From assembly GCF_024139115.2 (NCBI RefSeq), contig NC_085140.1, forward strand, positions 233,370,371 to 233,434,370: a DNA stretch of 64,000 bases. Direction: 5' to 3'. This DNA is from Armigeres subalbatus (lineage: Eukaryota > Arthropoda > Insecta > Diptera > Culicidae). This document shows positions 9,813 through 21,370 of the stretch, in pieces (positions within the stretch are counted from its first letter, which is position 1; the number at the start of each line of letters is the position of its first letter). Made by a program: the position numbers and the translations under genes. Under the pieces are notes generated by a model. That model had not been told where the DNA came from. It made no database searches and saw nothing but the letters and a program-made list of their open reading frames with translations.

Positions 9813-11310
9813 GAAGATATTGATTTGAAAAATGTATTGGAGGTAACCACTTTCCTTTCGATGGGACTCGAACCCACAATTAACAATTCATATTGGATTC
9901 ATTCACAAATTACAGAACTCTAAAATTTACCATTTTCATTTGCCATTCTCATCCCCAGCCCCCCGTAATGTTTTTTGTATGAAAGGGTTCTACAATTTGT
10001 ATGGGCTGTAACAGATACCCTTCCAAACACACGAAGGAACTTCAAAAGCTAAAGAAATTAGCATCAAGTATTGTAATGATTATTAACAATTGATTAGGAG
10101 CAATTTTTATTACTTTGAAACATAGTGTTATCTTTTTTTAAGCGTAAGCTTTTGTTTGTTAGTACTTCGCTATTCTTATCATAAATAATGGAAGAAAGAA
10201 ATAGAACATGAATTTTGGTAATTCATATTAGGAAAATTTTGCTCCAAATGACCTACTCATCAAAGCAACCTACTGGACAAGTATTCACTTGGTTCGTAAT
10301 AAATTAAAAAATAGTTAATAAAAGATAATTCAACGCTTCAACCAGACTGCTAAAAAGAGCATTAACACCAACAAAAAAAATCCTTTAGACAAAATTTGCG
10401 CATCTTAAACCAATTCCTCCTAAGATCTGTATCCACCCATCTAACCCCTGAGCTACTCTATAATAGACACATTTCTAGCCAATTCGACAACAAATGGTGG
10501 CAGCACCCTCTCAGATGTCAATGAAACTTTCTCAATAAAACTTACTTAAGCCTGCAGTCTACTCTTTGTCTAATCGTCGTTATGTATTTGCGTTACTCAT
10601 CCAGGCATCTAGCCAGCGCCTGGCTGCCTAGACAAATATTTGACATCATGGCAAAGATTGTAGAGGCTTAAGTTTTTTTTTAAATTGGTCTAGACTTTAT
10701 CGTTTAAAAATTTGAAAACAAGTTCGGACAACAAATTTTTTTAAGATTTTTTTTGTCTCTCTGACTTTTTGTGGCAAAGCCTGCAAGTCCAGACAGTTAC
10801 AGAGCTTTCATTGAAATCAGATAGGCTGCAGCCAACTCAAAATGTTATTCGGTGCGAAAAGCGTCAATATTAAAACAATGTGTGGAGGCGCGTGGTACAT
10901 TGTACCGTCATAATTGTTTCAGCTCTAGTGTTGTTAAACCTTTCTAGCACTCCGAGATGTGGGCATATACTGAAAAAAGTGTGTCTCCGGTTGCGTACTG
11001 TTGCTGCTTTATACTTACCTATATTATGATTCAAAGCATCGTTTAGAGCCTGATTCTCAAAACTATTAACTAATAAGGACTGTATCGAAAAAAGTTATCC
11101 ACATTATTTTATTCGAATAAAATCGGATGAATTTGAAAAACTTTTTTTGCTAGCAATATATGTTAACTCTGTTTCTTTAGGTTTATGAAAAACTATAATA
11201 CTCAATAAATATTGCACTGTTCCAACATTTATCCAAGCCTTTTTCTCCTAGTCACAAATCGGCATTAAATTGCTTCGTTTTATAAAATTGATTACTTTCT
11301 GGTTCAAAAT
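9813..11310. other. Unassigned AT-rich intergenic DNA
   Basis: A B-box-like sequence on the minus strand (gtgggttcgagtcccatcg near 9860-9885) suggests a tRNA-derived relic; a similar one lies near 37.09 kb. Otherwise no gene or repeat recognised. Confidence 0.3.
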
Positions 11311-13608
11311 CTAGGGCTGTTACAACATTCACAACAGTCGCGAAAATCGCGGTTCCTTTAAATTTTGTCGTGAAAATCGCGGATTTATTTCTAAGGTCAC
11401 TTGAAACTAATAATTTTCGAATTTTCTGAAATTGATTGGTTAAACTCAAAATGTAAATATTCATATGAGAGTATGACGAATAAGACTTTGGGATCGAAAC
11501 ATAAGCTACAGGGATGGAAATATTTTGTAATTTCAAAAGTATTTTCGGACACGTATTCGGAGCTTGCAAATTAGCGCAACATTCAGCGCGACAGCGGAAG
11601 TAGTTTAAATCCGTTGGCCAAGTGACTCCCGCCAATGGCGCTAGCTTTTAGAGAGCGCCGAAATCATGAACAGTTCCATGTTAGAAACGGGACCAAATAA
11701 TTTAATACTAAACCAAATACAAGTCCCATGCCATATACACAAATTGGGTAATCTAGAGCAAACAAAGAACATTTCTTCATCTCTACGTAAAAAGTCTAAA
11801 CTGTTGGTCTTCTTTCCGTCCGCCATTCCGGTGCTTCAGAGAATCCTGGAGCAGAATATGACAAATCTGGAAGGTTCAGAGCTTTTCGTAAAGTAATTTG
11901 AAAATAATGAATTGATATTCACATTATCTGAGATTTTTGAAAATTGTTTTGAATATTAAGCAATCCCAAGTGCTTCAATAATATAAGAACGAACGATTCA
12001 CAGGTTTTTCAATTATTATAAAAAGAAGCTTCATCAAATGTATCACGCAGTAAATAATTTGAATTTCGTCATTCTCTTTGTATTTGTTTACATGTGCCAT
12101 ATCACAACGCTTCTCGGACAGTTCAAAAAAAGAACAACAATCTTCATGATTTTCCATACCTTTCCAGGATTGTTTTCTATGGATTCCATACAAAAAATTT
12201 AAAATACCCAGGGTCTTATGATGTTCTTTACATATTCCAAGAAAATAAGTAATTAAAAATCATCGAAGCATTTCGACACTCTTGGAATTCTCTGCAACCC
12301 GTTTACAATATCCACTTTCAGGTATCAGGTTTCAATGTTATTGTATGTATGTATCCACCATATGGTTTTACTGTTATTGCTCATTAAACCACTTAACTTT
12401 TTAGTTTGAATGTAATTTCCACATTTGGCAGGCTTCGCTCAATAAGAGAGGAGCGCTCACATAATATTTCACCAAGGGCTGCGCAAAGCCTCGCTATGGC
12501 TCTGGCAACATTTAATCCAGCTTAATGTTATTTCAAATTGGAAGAAATTCAAACCGTGCTTGCTTTTATCCAATTGAATATCGAAAACATATTCGTTTAT
12601 TGATAGTAGCTGCGTTGTTACATGTTTTGAATTTCCAATACTTTTTGCTGTGTTCAAAACATTTCTGCCCTATTCGCGGTTCAAAATTTGTTTTTCGTTT
12701 GCTCGTGCTTGAGCACATTACAGAAATTGAGAATCCAAGGGAAATCATCGTTGGTTGCGATTCCGACGATCCACTACTCGCGAAAGATGGGTGACCAATA
12801 GACGATGCAATCCAAGATGCAATCGATACTTGTTTCTTCAGAGGGAGCAGCATAACGCAGCTCCTGTATTCTTCTCTGTTGCAACATGAGAGGTGATAAT
12901 TAAACCATTCTTCACTTCATTGGCAGTATATCATATTAACCAAGTTGTTAAACAATCCGCAAACCTTACAGTCATTTCTGTCTGTTTCTGCATCTATTGA
13001 TTAGAAAATTTTCAATTCACGCTTGTTGTGTAGGATTTTGGAACCCCTATGGAGAATCATTCCCTAAAAATTGAGTTCTTAAGGAATCTTGGGTTTCGAA
13101 ATAGCCAACACATTTTATGACATTGCTCTGCAAGAGGATCATTAACCGATTTCGGGTTTATGTCATCTGAACAACAGAAAATTCATGCAATTTCAGTTCA
13201 CGAAACCCTTTAATTAACAGTGAAACAGCCATCAAGAACTTTTGCTGAGTTATAAAGTCAGCGTACCAAAAATATATTGCCTTTTCAGACTAGGAGTTTT
13301 ATCATTTGAACAAATAATGCATCTTGATATAACACGTTATGTAATTTAATCCCAGTGAAATTTAAATATGTGACCTTCGGCATAAACTTTCTATCAATTG
13401 ATAAAGCCTGCAGTTTGACTAGGCTATTAGTAATGCAAATAATATTTATAAACCATAAAATTAGTTCTGGTAGATTAAAAACAAAAGAATTAAAATATTG
13501 CATAGAAAAGTATTTCTATGATTATTTTTTTTTGTCGCGGATTTCATTTTGATAGTCGCGGAATTCGCGGATTGTAAATAATTTGCTCAGTTTGTAACAG
13601 TCCTGAAA
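11311..13608. other. 2.3-kb block bounded by inverted TGTTACAA-type ends
   Basis: The left boundary reads gggctgttacaacattc followed by repeated cgcgaaaatcgcgg motifs. The right boundary reads gtcgcggaattcgcgg followed by cagtttgtaacagtcc, which is the same order inverted. The interior has several short frames on both strands, none resembling a transposase. Target duplications are not evident, so the pairing may be coincidental or may mark two separate relics of one family. The rest is unassigned. Confidence 0.25.
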
Positions 13609-13753
13609 CTCCGGTCACATGATTTTGAATTACTTTCTTTTCCCGATGGGTTAGCGAACGTGTAGTATTCGGTAAGCTAGTTGGTCATGAATTTTTACCT
13701 TTGCGGGGTGGATAGCGAAACGCTTGGTCAAATTATTCATCTCGATGCCTTTC
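13609..13753. other. Unassigned spacer
   Basis: Nothing recognised. Confidence 0.3.
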
Positions 13754-13990
13754 TTACGGAGCCACGGTATACAGAAAACAAGGTAGGCTCGTTAGAAAAA
13801 TGACATTTCAAGAGTGACGCATATTTTATCGCCACATGTTGGATTGCAAAAGTAAGCATGCTGAGACCGTAGAGCGTCGTCTCGGTCCAGCTTGTTTGAA
13901 GATAGTAGTGACGTCACATGTTTACATTTAAACTGAATGTTTACATTCGTGCTGAGCCTGCCTTGTTTTTTGTATGCCGTGTTACGGAGC
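13754..13990. mobile_element. 219-bp MITE with 28-bp TIRs and 9-bp TSD
   Basis: The element occupies 13763-13981. Terminal inverted repeats of 28 bp start cacggtatacagaaaacaag on the left and, read on the other strand, cacggcatacaaaaaacaag on the right, with 3 mismatches in 28. It is flanked on both sides by TTACGGAGC (13754-13762 and 13982-13990). A 9-bp duplication suits Mutator-like or Merlin-like transposases, but the superfamily is an inference. There is no coding capacity. The interior contains a second short inverted repeat (ctgagaccg / cggtccag) and a TGACGTCA palindrome. Confidence 0.85.
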
Positions 13991-14814
13991 CATGTGTCCA
14001 AAATTCAAATTTAATTATCACTTTCAATTTGTAATACATCGGAAACAACAAATTTTCAACAAACAAAAAATTCTGATTTGAAACTCAACATATGAATACA
14101 TATAATGCAGCATAAAACATCAACACCTTCACGAGCTTCTGAGTAGTACCACTTCGAAAGTCGATAAGTTATTTTCGATACAGTCCTCAACCAATGGAGG
14201 ATCAAATTTGCAAATAAATCCAGGATTAACTGTGGAAACAAATAATACATATAAAGTTGAAATGCCCAGTTCAAAACGAGTGTTTGGAATATGAGTTATA
14301 TTCGGAATTAGAGTCAAAATACATGTACTGTTTCGATTGTTCATATGATAGCTTCCATATTCTTCTTATAAAAACAAAGGGAAGGAAAATAAATGTGTTC
14401 CTTCATTATTTTTGATCTTTTCAGTAGTGAGTTCCATTGTAAGCAAAAATATTCGACCAAATTATTGTTTGTTTGTTTGTTAGTTTGAGATGAACTTATT
14501 ATAGTAAAGGCCGAAAATTAGCGGCAAATCAGTTTTTTTTTCAGAACAATTTTGGCGTAGTGCTCCATCGTGCCCCAGCTTAACTCCACCAGTGGTAAGC
14601 ACCGCTTAAGAGTTAAGCGGGGTGAAGAAATTTGCCTTAAAAAATGGAGAAGTTTCCAAATCAAAACTATGTTTTAATCCTGTATCATGTATACCTACTT
14701 CTGACAGAAGAAAAAAAAATTACGTACATCTGGCATTTTTTAACCGATTTCGATAACTCTTCACTCGAAAGAATCAGATACATAGATTTTTAGATTATGA
14801 TCCTTAACTTAAAT
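13991..14814. other. Unassigned AT-rich intergenic DNA
   Basis: No gene or known repeat; short palindromic tracts only (for example accgcttaagagttaagcgg near 14601). Confidence 0.35.
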
Positions 14815-15138
14815 ATTAGATTCTCCAGTTAGCCTTGCAATCAAAGTCGTAGGACTGTCAATCCGGAGATGGCGAATTCGATTCTCGGTTCGATCTAGGA
14901 TCTTTTCGGGTGGGAATCATTCTCGATACCCTGGGCATAGTGTTTTCAATGCACTTGCCACACAAGATACATACTCATACAATAGCAGTTAGCGAAAGCT
15001 TTAATTTAATAATCGAGGAAATGCTAATAGAATACGAAGTTAAAGAACAAAATAGAAGAGAAGGTGAAAAGCAGGTCAGGTTCCAATTGAAATGTAGAGC
15101 CATTGACGAAGTAGAAGAAAAAAAGATTAGATTCTCCA
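14815..15138 (+). mobile_element. tRNA-derived SINE, second family, with 13-bp TSD
   Basis: The element runs from about 14826 to 15125. The tRNA-like head contains gttagccttgc (A-box region) and aattcgattctcggttcga (B-box region), followed by a body with gggcatagtg, cttgccacacaagatacata and gaggaaatgctaatagaata, and an agaagaaaaaaag tail. ATTAGATTCTCCA is repeated at 14815-14827 and 15126-15138, consistent with LINE-mediated insertion. SINEs of this kind are transcribed by RNA polymerase III. It is not Feilai; it may correspond to another described Aedes SINE such as Gecko, which I cannot confirm. The 94-codon frame over it is incidental. Confidence 0.8.
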
Positions 15139-15394
15139 CTTCACCTCGGGGTTTTCTGGGTGCCATAGGTCTCCAACGATCCATAAAAAAATGAAGAACG
15201 ATCCGTAAATAACATCTGAATGTTCCATAAAACGCTACCATAAATCCATAAAATAGTTCGGGAGATTCCATAAAGATTTATTTAATGATTACGGTTTAAG
15301 GATCGTTTTTAATTTTTTTATGGATCTATTTTTATTGTTTATATGCAAAAGTATGTTTTGCCGTGTCCAATTGAGGTCATATATTTTCCATTAT
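15139..15394. other. Spacer rich in tccataaa motifs
   Basis: ccataaa occurs at least five times between 15180 and 15275, in loosely spaced copies; a similar doublet lies near 23.19 kb. A low-complexity repeat of unknown origin. Confidence 0.3.
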
Positions 15395-15420
15395 TATTTA
15401 TTATTTTTATTATTATTTAT

Positions 15421-15825
15421 TCAGACTAAGGCCGAAGTGACCTGTGCGGTATATGAGAGTCTTCTCCATGCGGCTCGGTCTATGGCTACACGTCGCCAAC
15501 CACGCAGTCTACGGAGGGTCCGCAAGTCATCTTCCACCTGATCGATCCACCATGCCCGCTGCGCACCTCGCCTTCTTGTGCCTGTCGGATCGTTGTCGAG
15601 AATCATTTTCACCGGGTTACTGTCCGACATTCTGGCTACGTGCCCGTCCCACCGTAGTCGTCCGATTTTCGCGGTGTGAACGATGGATGGTTCTCCCGGC
15701 AGCTCATGCAACTCGTGATTCATTCGCCTCCTCCATGTACCGTCCGCCATCTGCACGCCACCATAGATGGTACGCAGCACTTTCCTTTCGAAAACTCCAG
15801 GTGCGCGCTGGTCGTCCACGAGCAT
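15421..15825 (-). pseudogene. RT C-terminal domain of copy B
   Basis: 134 codons covering VFERKVLRTIYGGVQ, WRRRMNHELHEL, RLRWDGHVARMSDSNP and TRRRGAQRAWW to the normal family stop. The segment between this and the N-terminal part (15860-16174) is in another frame and starts with the deletion junction. The sequence is close to copies C and K, implying recent activity of the subfamily. Confidence 0.75.
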
Positions 15826-16077
15826 CGTCCAGGTCTCGTGTCCGTAGAGGACTACCGGTCTAATGAGCGTAGATTGTCAGTTTGGTACGGCGGCGAACTC
15901 TATTCGATCGGAGCGTCTTGCGGAGTCCAAAGTACGTACGATTTCCAGCCACTATGCGTCTCCGAATTTCTCTGCTGGTATCATTTTCAGCAGTCACCAG
16001 TGAGCCCAAGTACACAAATTCTTCTTCCACCTCGATTTCGTCACCATGTACTAGTCCGATCCGCTTGGCTTCCCTCT

Positions 16078-16658
16078 TCAGTGTGATGTAGGCTTCCTCC
16101 ATCTTCTCATTTGCCGTAACCCTCTGCGGGTTTCGAAGGGACTCGATAATGCCCCTGAAACTCGAACTACGCACTTCACCCGATCCATCGTCGCTTTGAT
16201 CAACCGTGTCAGTTTATCCGGAAATCCGTGTTCGTACATTAGCTGCCATAGCTGGTTCCGATCGATTGTATCATATGAGGCTTTGAAGTCGATGAATAGA
16301 TGATGTGTGGGCACGTTGTATTCGCGGCATTTCTGCAGTACTTGGCGAATGGCGAACATCTGGTCCGTGGTGGAGCGTTCGCCCATAAAACCCGCCTGGT
16401 ACTGCCCCACGAATTCCCTTGCAATTGGTGCTAATCGACGGCATAAAATTTGGGAGAGTACCTTGTAGGTGGCGTTGAGCAATGTGATTGCGCGGTAGTT
16501 GCTACAATCCAGCTTATCGCCCTTTTTGTAGATGGGACACACGACACCTTCCATCCACTTCTGCGGCAAAACTTCCTCCTCCCAAATCTTGGTAATGACC
16601 CAGTGCAGCGCTCTAGCCAGTGCCTCACCACCATGTTTAAATAGCTCTCCTGGAAGTA
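16078..16658 (-). pseudogene. RT N-terminal part of copy B
   Basis: In frame on the minus strand: the LPGELFKHGG block, GVVCPIYKKGDKLDCSNYR (RT motif), AGFMGERSTTDQMF, HHLFIDFKASYDTID (motif A, with the first catalytic Asp) and RRGLRQ, where the deletion begins. The ~14 codons upstream of 16658 that remain open are not element sequence. The palm motif with FADD is missing. Confidence 0.75.
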
Positions 16659-16807
16659 TATTCCATTGCAAATTATTAAAATATGATGTGTTGCTAGTCA
16701 TATTTGAAGTCTGGACCGGATTTTTAATGGCCTTAGATCATATCATCGTAATAAGTGTAGGTCACATAAAGATTTTGCCCGAATTGCAGTCGGAAATGAT
16801 AGATAGT
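16659..16807. other. Unassigned spacer
   Basis: Flanking DNA beyond the 5' truncation of copy B. Nothing recognised. Confidence 0.3.
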
Positions 16808-17035
16808 AGGGGAACTGTTTAATTTTCCATCTCACTGAACATATATTCATCTCATCGCAGACAGACAGAGAAATACAGCACCAATCTTGTCGCTTCTTTT
16901 TGCTAAGATACGTGCTCACTGCTAAAAAAAACACATAAATAAAAAACATATCAAATTCCTTTTCATTGCTTTGTTTTTGATGGGATGGAAATGGGACCTA
17001 TGAGATGAGGTGTTGAACCGTTCCCCTAGATAGAT
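16801..17035. mobile_element. MITE with TAGGGGAAC termini
   Basis: The left end is tagggga-actgttta (16808) and the right end, on the other strand, is tagggga-acggttca (17028). Both ends then carry a ..catctca block about 20-25 bp in, so inverted similarity extends beyond the first 15 bp. TAGATAG is present on both sides (16801-16807 and about 17027-17033). About 215-220 bp, no coding capacity. The duplication and family are tentative because the flanks are themselves gata-rich. Confidence 0.55.
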
Positions 17036-18693
17036 ATATACACATTAAACTCGAAATAATTAAGGAGCAACAAATCATCATGATCTAAATAAAGAGCAGT
17101 TTGATTTCGTTAAGCCTCAGGAACGCCAGAGATATTTCAAAGGTTTTTTTTTCAAATCTTCTGTCAGACGAACCTATTAGCTATCGATGACCGCTCTACA
17201 ATTGATAACTATAGAAAAAGATATTGTTAAAAGCCTGCAAAATTTAAGTTAATATAAATTTTTATTTAAAAATTGCAGAGGAGATTAAAGTCACAATTCT
17301 TCAACGTCTCCATTCTCCCCAGAAATGTAATAGCAGTCCACGATAAATACGTCTAACACTGAATTGTGACAGGTGTTTGATTGAGTAGCAGATTAGTACA
17401 ACTTCGGAACAGATATCTAAATGTCTGCTTCAAAGCAACACCAATAAAACAAAACGAAATGTCGAACAAAGCTGATCTCGCCGTAAAAGATGTGGGTATG
17501 CAAAAAATGGCAATGCTTTTAGGCGAAGATTCCTCTGTGCGATGATGAATTTGTTCGGATGTCAACCGCAGGATTAAATTCGCGATATTGATTTTTCCAT
17601 AATATTCCTACTTGCCATACATCACATCTATCTATCGCACATCTTTCCACGTTTATCCACACGCTGACTTTGCACGATACGATGATTGGGCATCAATATC
17701 TGGTGAAATTGCCTGCACATATCGGTGAGTTCGCAAAACTCTACTCCGGAAAGGGTGGTCAACAAAGCTATTCAAGCAGAAATAATGGACTACCGGCACG
17801 CACTCGTTTAAAGCAATTATCGAAACTGTCGCTAAAGTGACGAGACATAATTTTAGATTCCGATAGATTGAAACCGGCCACATGGTTTTGCCATTTTTAT
17901 GTTCCTGTGACATAACCACCGTATCGATGAACAGCATGTAAATTGTACTCAAATGTAGTTCGACATGTCTTTATGAGGTTATGAATTCAAAATGAGGTTG
18001 GTTTGATTAAAGCCTAACTAGCATAAGCGGTGAAGCGGTACAACCAATAGTGATGAAATTATTGCAGTTCTAATTTCACAGACAAAGATCTATTAGACTT
18101 TGCAAACCGTTGGGAATGATAATCCCTGATCTGCAGCTATCTTAGTGAACGAATGCCATTACCAATGTCATGTTATGTAAGGGATCGTGTTTTTTTAATA
18201 AACTTGTGAGATAGTTTAATATGGATAAGCATATGGGATTTTCAATGATGACATATAATAATACAAAGAACTTAACAATTTCAAATAAATCTAACATGAA
18301 CCACAGTGTCAAATACGTAACATGATAACAAAGAGAAAAAGAATTTCTATTTTAACGGTTCTGAGCTTAACAGTTATTACGCAGAGCTAAAAAGTTAGTG
18401 CAAGCAAATAATCCGATATTGACAATTTTTGGGTGTGACACTTTTTCTATGTCCCAGACCATAGAATAAGCTCTGTTAGAAACACGATATATGAATGTAT
18501 AATTAGTAACTCTACTTCGAAAACGGCGTAACAATTTATTCTTTTTCACAAGGAGAAGGTAACGCCAGTAAGATAAGAAGAAATTCAAGTAAGATTAGAT
18601 TACATTTACTAAGGTTATAACAAATATTTCTGAAAGCTTTCATCGTGGTCCTCTCAGAAAACAATACTATCTACTCTATTGCTGCATACTTAC
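17036..18693. other. Unassigned DNA, locally GC-richer
   Basis: Around 17610-17830 there is a plus-strand open stretch, below 60 codons from its first Met (17681), that also contains a consensus-like splice donor (cg/gtgagt near 17724). No product is recognised. The rest is AT-rich and featureless. Confidence 0.25.
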
Positions 18694-18836
18694 ACCAGTT
18701 GCAATTCGACTCATTTCATAAAACGTGTAGACGTTGAGCTCTTCCAATCGTTGAAACTGCACCATTTTATTGCTAATCAATCTGCACTCCTTGATCTTCA
18801 TACATCCTTGGATACCAATCCGCATTGGCGTGCTGG
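18694..18836 (-). other. Candidate exon (weak)
   Basis: On the minus strand a 143-bp stretch is bounded by an acceptor-like ttattcag and a donor-like gtaagt and is open in one frame (47 codons containing KMVQFQRLEELNVYTFYE). Composition and splice-like borders are the only evidence. No family is recognised and no partner exon in matching phase was found nearby. Confidence 0.2.
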
Positions 18837-20149
18837 CTGAATAATTTTCTCATAGCATCAGAGGTATTCCTTCCCATTCTGAGATAATAATCGGTGCAAC
18901 GTGGAAAGCGAAGGAGTGGAAAACTTTGCGCCAGTAGATGTTCTCTATCATGTTGAATAAAATGGGAAACTTTTACCATTGCTTCTGCCATGTGTACAAA
19001 GGATACGTATTACTCACTTTGGCTTCTGTTTGCTCTTCAATCCCTGTAGGCAAAGGAAGCACAAACATCACACATTGTTTCACACGCATCGGTATCAAAA
19101 GAAGGATGGCTGATAAGTGGATACCTATTTACTAAGCAGTGACTGGAAAACGAGATTGAAAGCGATTATTTGCCATTCACTGTACTTTTGATTATTACAT
19201 TTGCCATGTAATTTAATCTGCGTTTCTTGAAAGCATGCACATCGACGAAATTTGTTTACTTTTGTAGATGTATGAAATAATTGACTGTCGAACGTTCATT
19301 TGATCCATATCTACAAAAATGTTAAACATAGACCAAATAAATGTATAGTGATGTTGAACAATGTATGGTTGCAGATAAGCATCCTACTTTTGTTTCAATA
19401 CAGTTCCGTACACTGTTTAACCCATAAAAAAGGAATTATTTGTCTAGAAAGCGCAATCCACGTTCAAGATTGGCGTCAATCAAAAAGCGGTATTCGCTTC
19501 ATAAGAATGTTTGTTTGGTTCAATAATCTTTACATAATTCAATAAAGGCGAAGGATCAGATACATCCAAATGCATATGCATAGTGAAGTGCACAGGATTA
19601 CTTTGAAGGTGGAAACCCTGATCAACCCACATCGTGGTAATATTGCGTTTCTCTTTGTAACACATTCGTATTTTGGTCATAATTTCTGAACCAACAATCC
19701 GATCAAGTCCATTTTAATGCTGAGACAGGATTCTCCGTTGAAAGCAATTTAAACCAAGCAAATCGGTTAAGGAAGTTTCTGAAGTACGAGTGACCTTTTA
19801 AACGTATTTTGCGAAAAACAAAAGTGTATTGGCCGTTACTTCTGATTTCCATACGGCTCATTGTTAATAGACAAACAATGGGATTCCTCACCAAGTTAAG
19901 TGATGTGAGCAAATCGGTTGGCAATAAGTTCCTGAATTCCCGTAACGCCTGTTAGACACCTTTACGTGGTTGGCTGCGGAGTAGGATCTACCACATTGTG
20001 CTCTAGTTCTTACTATTCTTGTTAATACTTATAAGTGTTGGTCGCCTTTTAGGTACTTTTTCTTATCCGATTTGCTTGCAACAAGTTGCATTCGACGAGG
20101 AATTTCATTATTTTCTATTATATTCTCTTGACTATAAACTCAAAAGTTA
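18837..20149. other. Unassigned DNA with exon-like open stretches
   Basis: Minus-strand open frames of 60-75 codons lie at 18773-18991, 19480-19680 and 19703-19924. They have ordinary composition (the last two abut in different frames) but no recognisable domain and no convincing splice structure. They could be relics of a gene or chance. Confidence 0.2.
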
Positions 20150-20660
20150 TGGCCGAAAAACTAATTTTAAATCTCGTCCAAAAAATTACATTCCATTCCA
20201 TTTCATTCCACTCTATAGAATTCCCAACGAAAATTATTCGGAATTTTCAAAGAATATTCTGGAAATTATTTAAAATTTTCAAATGAAAATGTATGGAATT
20301 TCTAAGAGTAATTATTTGGGAGATTCTTCAGAATTTCCATGGCAAATTGTTCAAAAATTGAAAGGGAAATTGTTCAGAGTTTCCACGAAACGTTCTTTGG
20401 AGCATCCGCGGAAAACTCTTAGGAGTTTTTACTAGAAACTGTTTGGAATTTTTACGAGAAATTTTTCGGAAGACCACGTAGATTTGATGAAATTCCACTA
20501 GAAATTCTTTTAAGTTCGATTTTTTTAAGTTCGTTGAAAAATGTTCAGAATTTCAACAAAAATGTTTTGCAATTTTAAGAAAATTTCTTTAGATCTCTAC
20601 GGAAAGCTCTTTAACACAGTTTTGCCCAGAAAAAAATCTACGGGAAACTATTCAAAAAAA
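20150..20660. repeat. Degenerate ggaatttcc / gaaattc repeat block
   Basis: A loosely periodic tract (about 25-35 bp) of variants of cggaattttc, ggaaattattt, tggaatttct, cagaatttcca, cacgaaa, ggaatttttacgaga. The same motif family recurs at 23.4, 27.5, 28.3-29.0 and 62.9-63.05 kb. No coding meaning. Confidence 0.6.
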
Positions 20661-21370
20661 AAAAGGTCAATGGTTATTCGGCGGAAAGACGTTTGGCCGA
20701 GCGCCACATGGCCCTATAACACAAAATGTCGTTTGGCATAAATGATCGTTTGCCAGAAAGGATCATTTGGACGAACGGGTTAAATGGCCGAGAATGTCAT
20801 TAGCAGAACAAGTAATATGCCTAAAAATGTCGACCTGTCGACCTTTCAGCTAAATAGCCATTTCTGCCAAACGACTTTTGATTATACACTCAGCAAACTG
20901 GACTATCGAAATTCATAACTGGCGCCTTATGAATCTTCGACTGATTATTCCACCAACAGTGATTCTTATACCTTCCTGAGTAATCAAGCGTCGATGGACT
21001 TGTGGTCTACATACCGGCCTCCCGACCCCGACGTCCATGGTTCGAATCCAGTCTGCCGCACTCAAATGAAAATCATCATTCATAAGGCAACTTATTGAAA
21101 TTCATACCGATTCCTTGTGGCAAATTTTCATAAGGCTTTTGATCGAAAATCATACGTCCATTTTCCTCAGTGTACGGTCCTTTCCGTCGTTCAGCCAAAA
21201 ATCAAGAAGACGAAAGGCGAATTACACGTTAAGCCAAACGTCATATAGCCGAATTCCATTTGACCGAAAATTTACAATTGGCTGACTGCGATATACGACC
21301 GAACTGGATATTTTTGGCGAAAAAAATATCTATCACGCAAAACGACTGTTTCGGACAAATAAGCAGTTCG
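20661..21370. repeat. tttggccgaa-type degenerate repeat interrupted by a tRNA-like unit
   Basis: 20680-20880 and 21180-21370 consist of many variants of tttggcc-gaa / aatggccgag / cgtttggca / tttgaccgaa. Between them (about 20900-21150) lies a different sequence containing a tRNA-like 70-bp stretch (21000-21066) with tggacttgtggtctac and ggttcgaatccagtctg, resembling A and B boxes. This looks like an array split by a SINE-like insertion. Confidence 0.5.

Larger units (their letters stand above)
15395..16658 (-). mobile_element. RTE-like LINE, 5'-truncated and internally deleted (copy B)
   Basis: On the minus strand the element starts near 16658 inside the LPGELFKHGGEAL block and ends at about 15395 with a tail of attaaataataa-type repeats after the last codons. 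It is the same subfamily as copies C, J and K. Two deletions remove RT sequence: one joins GLRQ/RVTA directly to EKMEEAY and so deletes the FADD active site; the other removes ~25 residues between RIGL and GDEIEV. It cannot encode an active RT. Confidence 0.85.

Noticed and set aside
11252..11635. A 127-codon minus frame as a possible gene
   Set aside because: It spans the cgcgaaaatcgcgg repeat and unrelated flanks; no domain and no start or splice support.
21000..21070. Functional tRNA gene
   Set aside because: A- and B-box-like motifs are present, but I could not draw a convincing acceptor stem or anticodon arm; treated as a tRNA-derived repeat.
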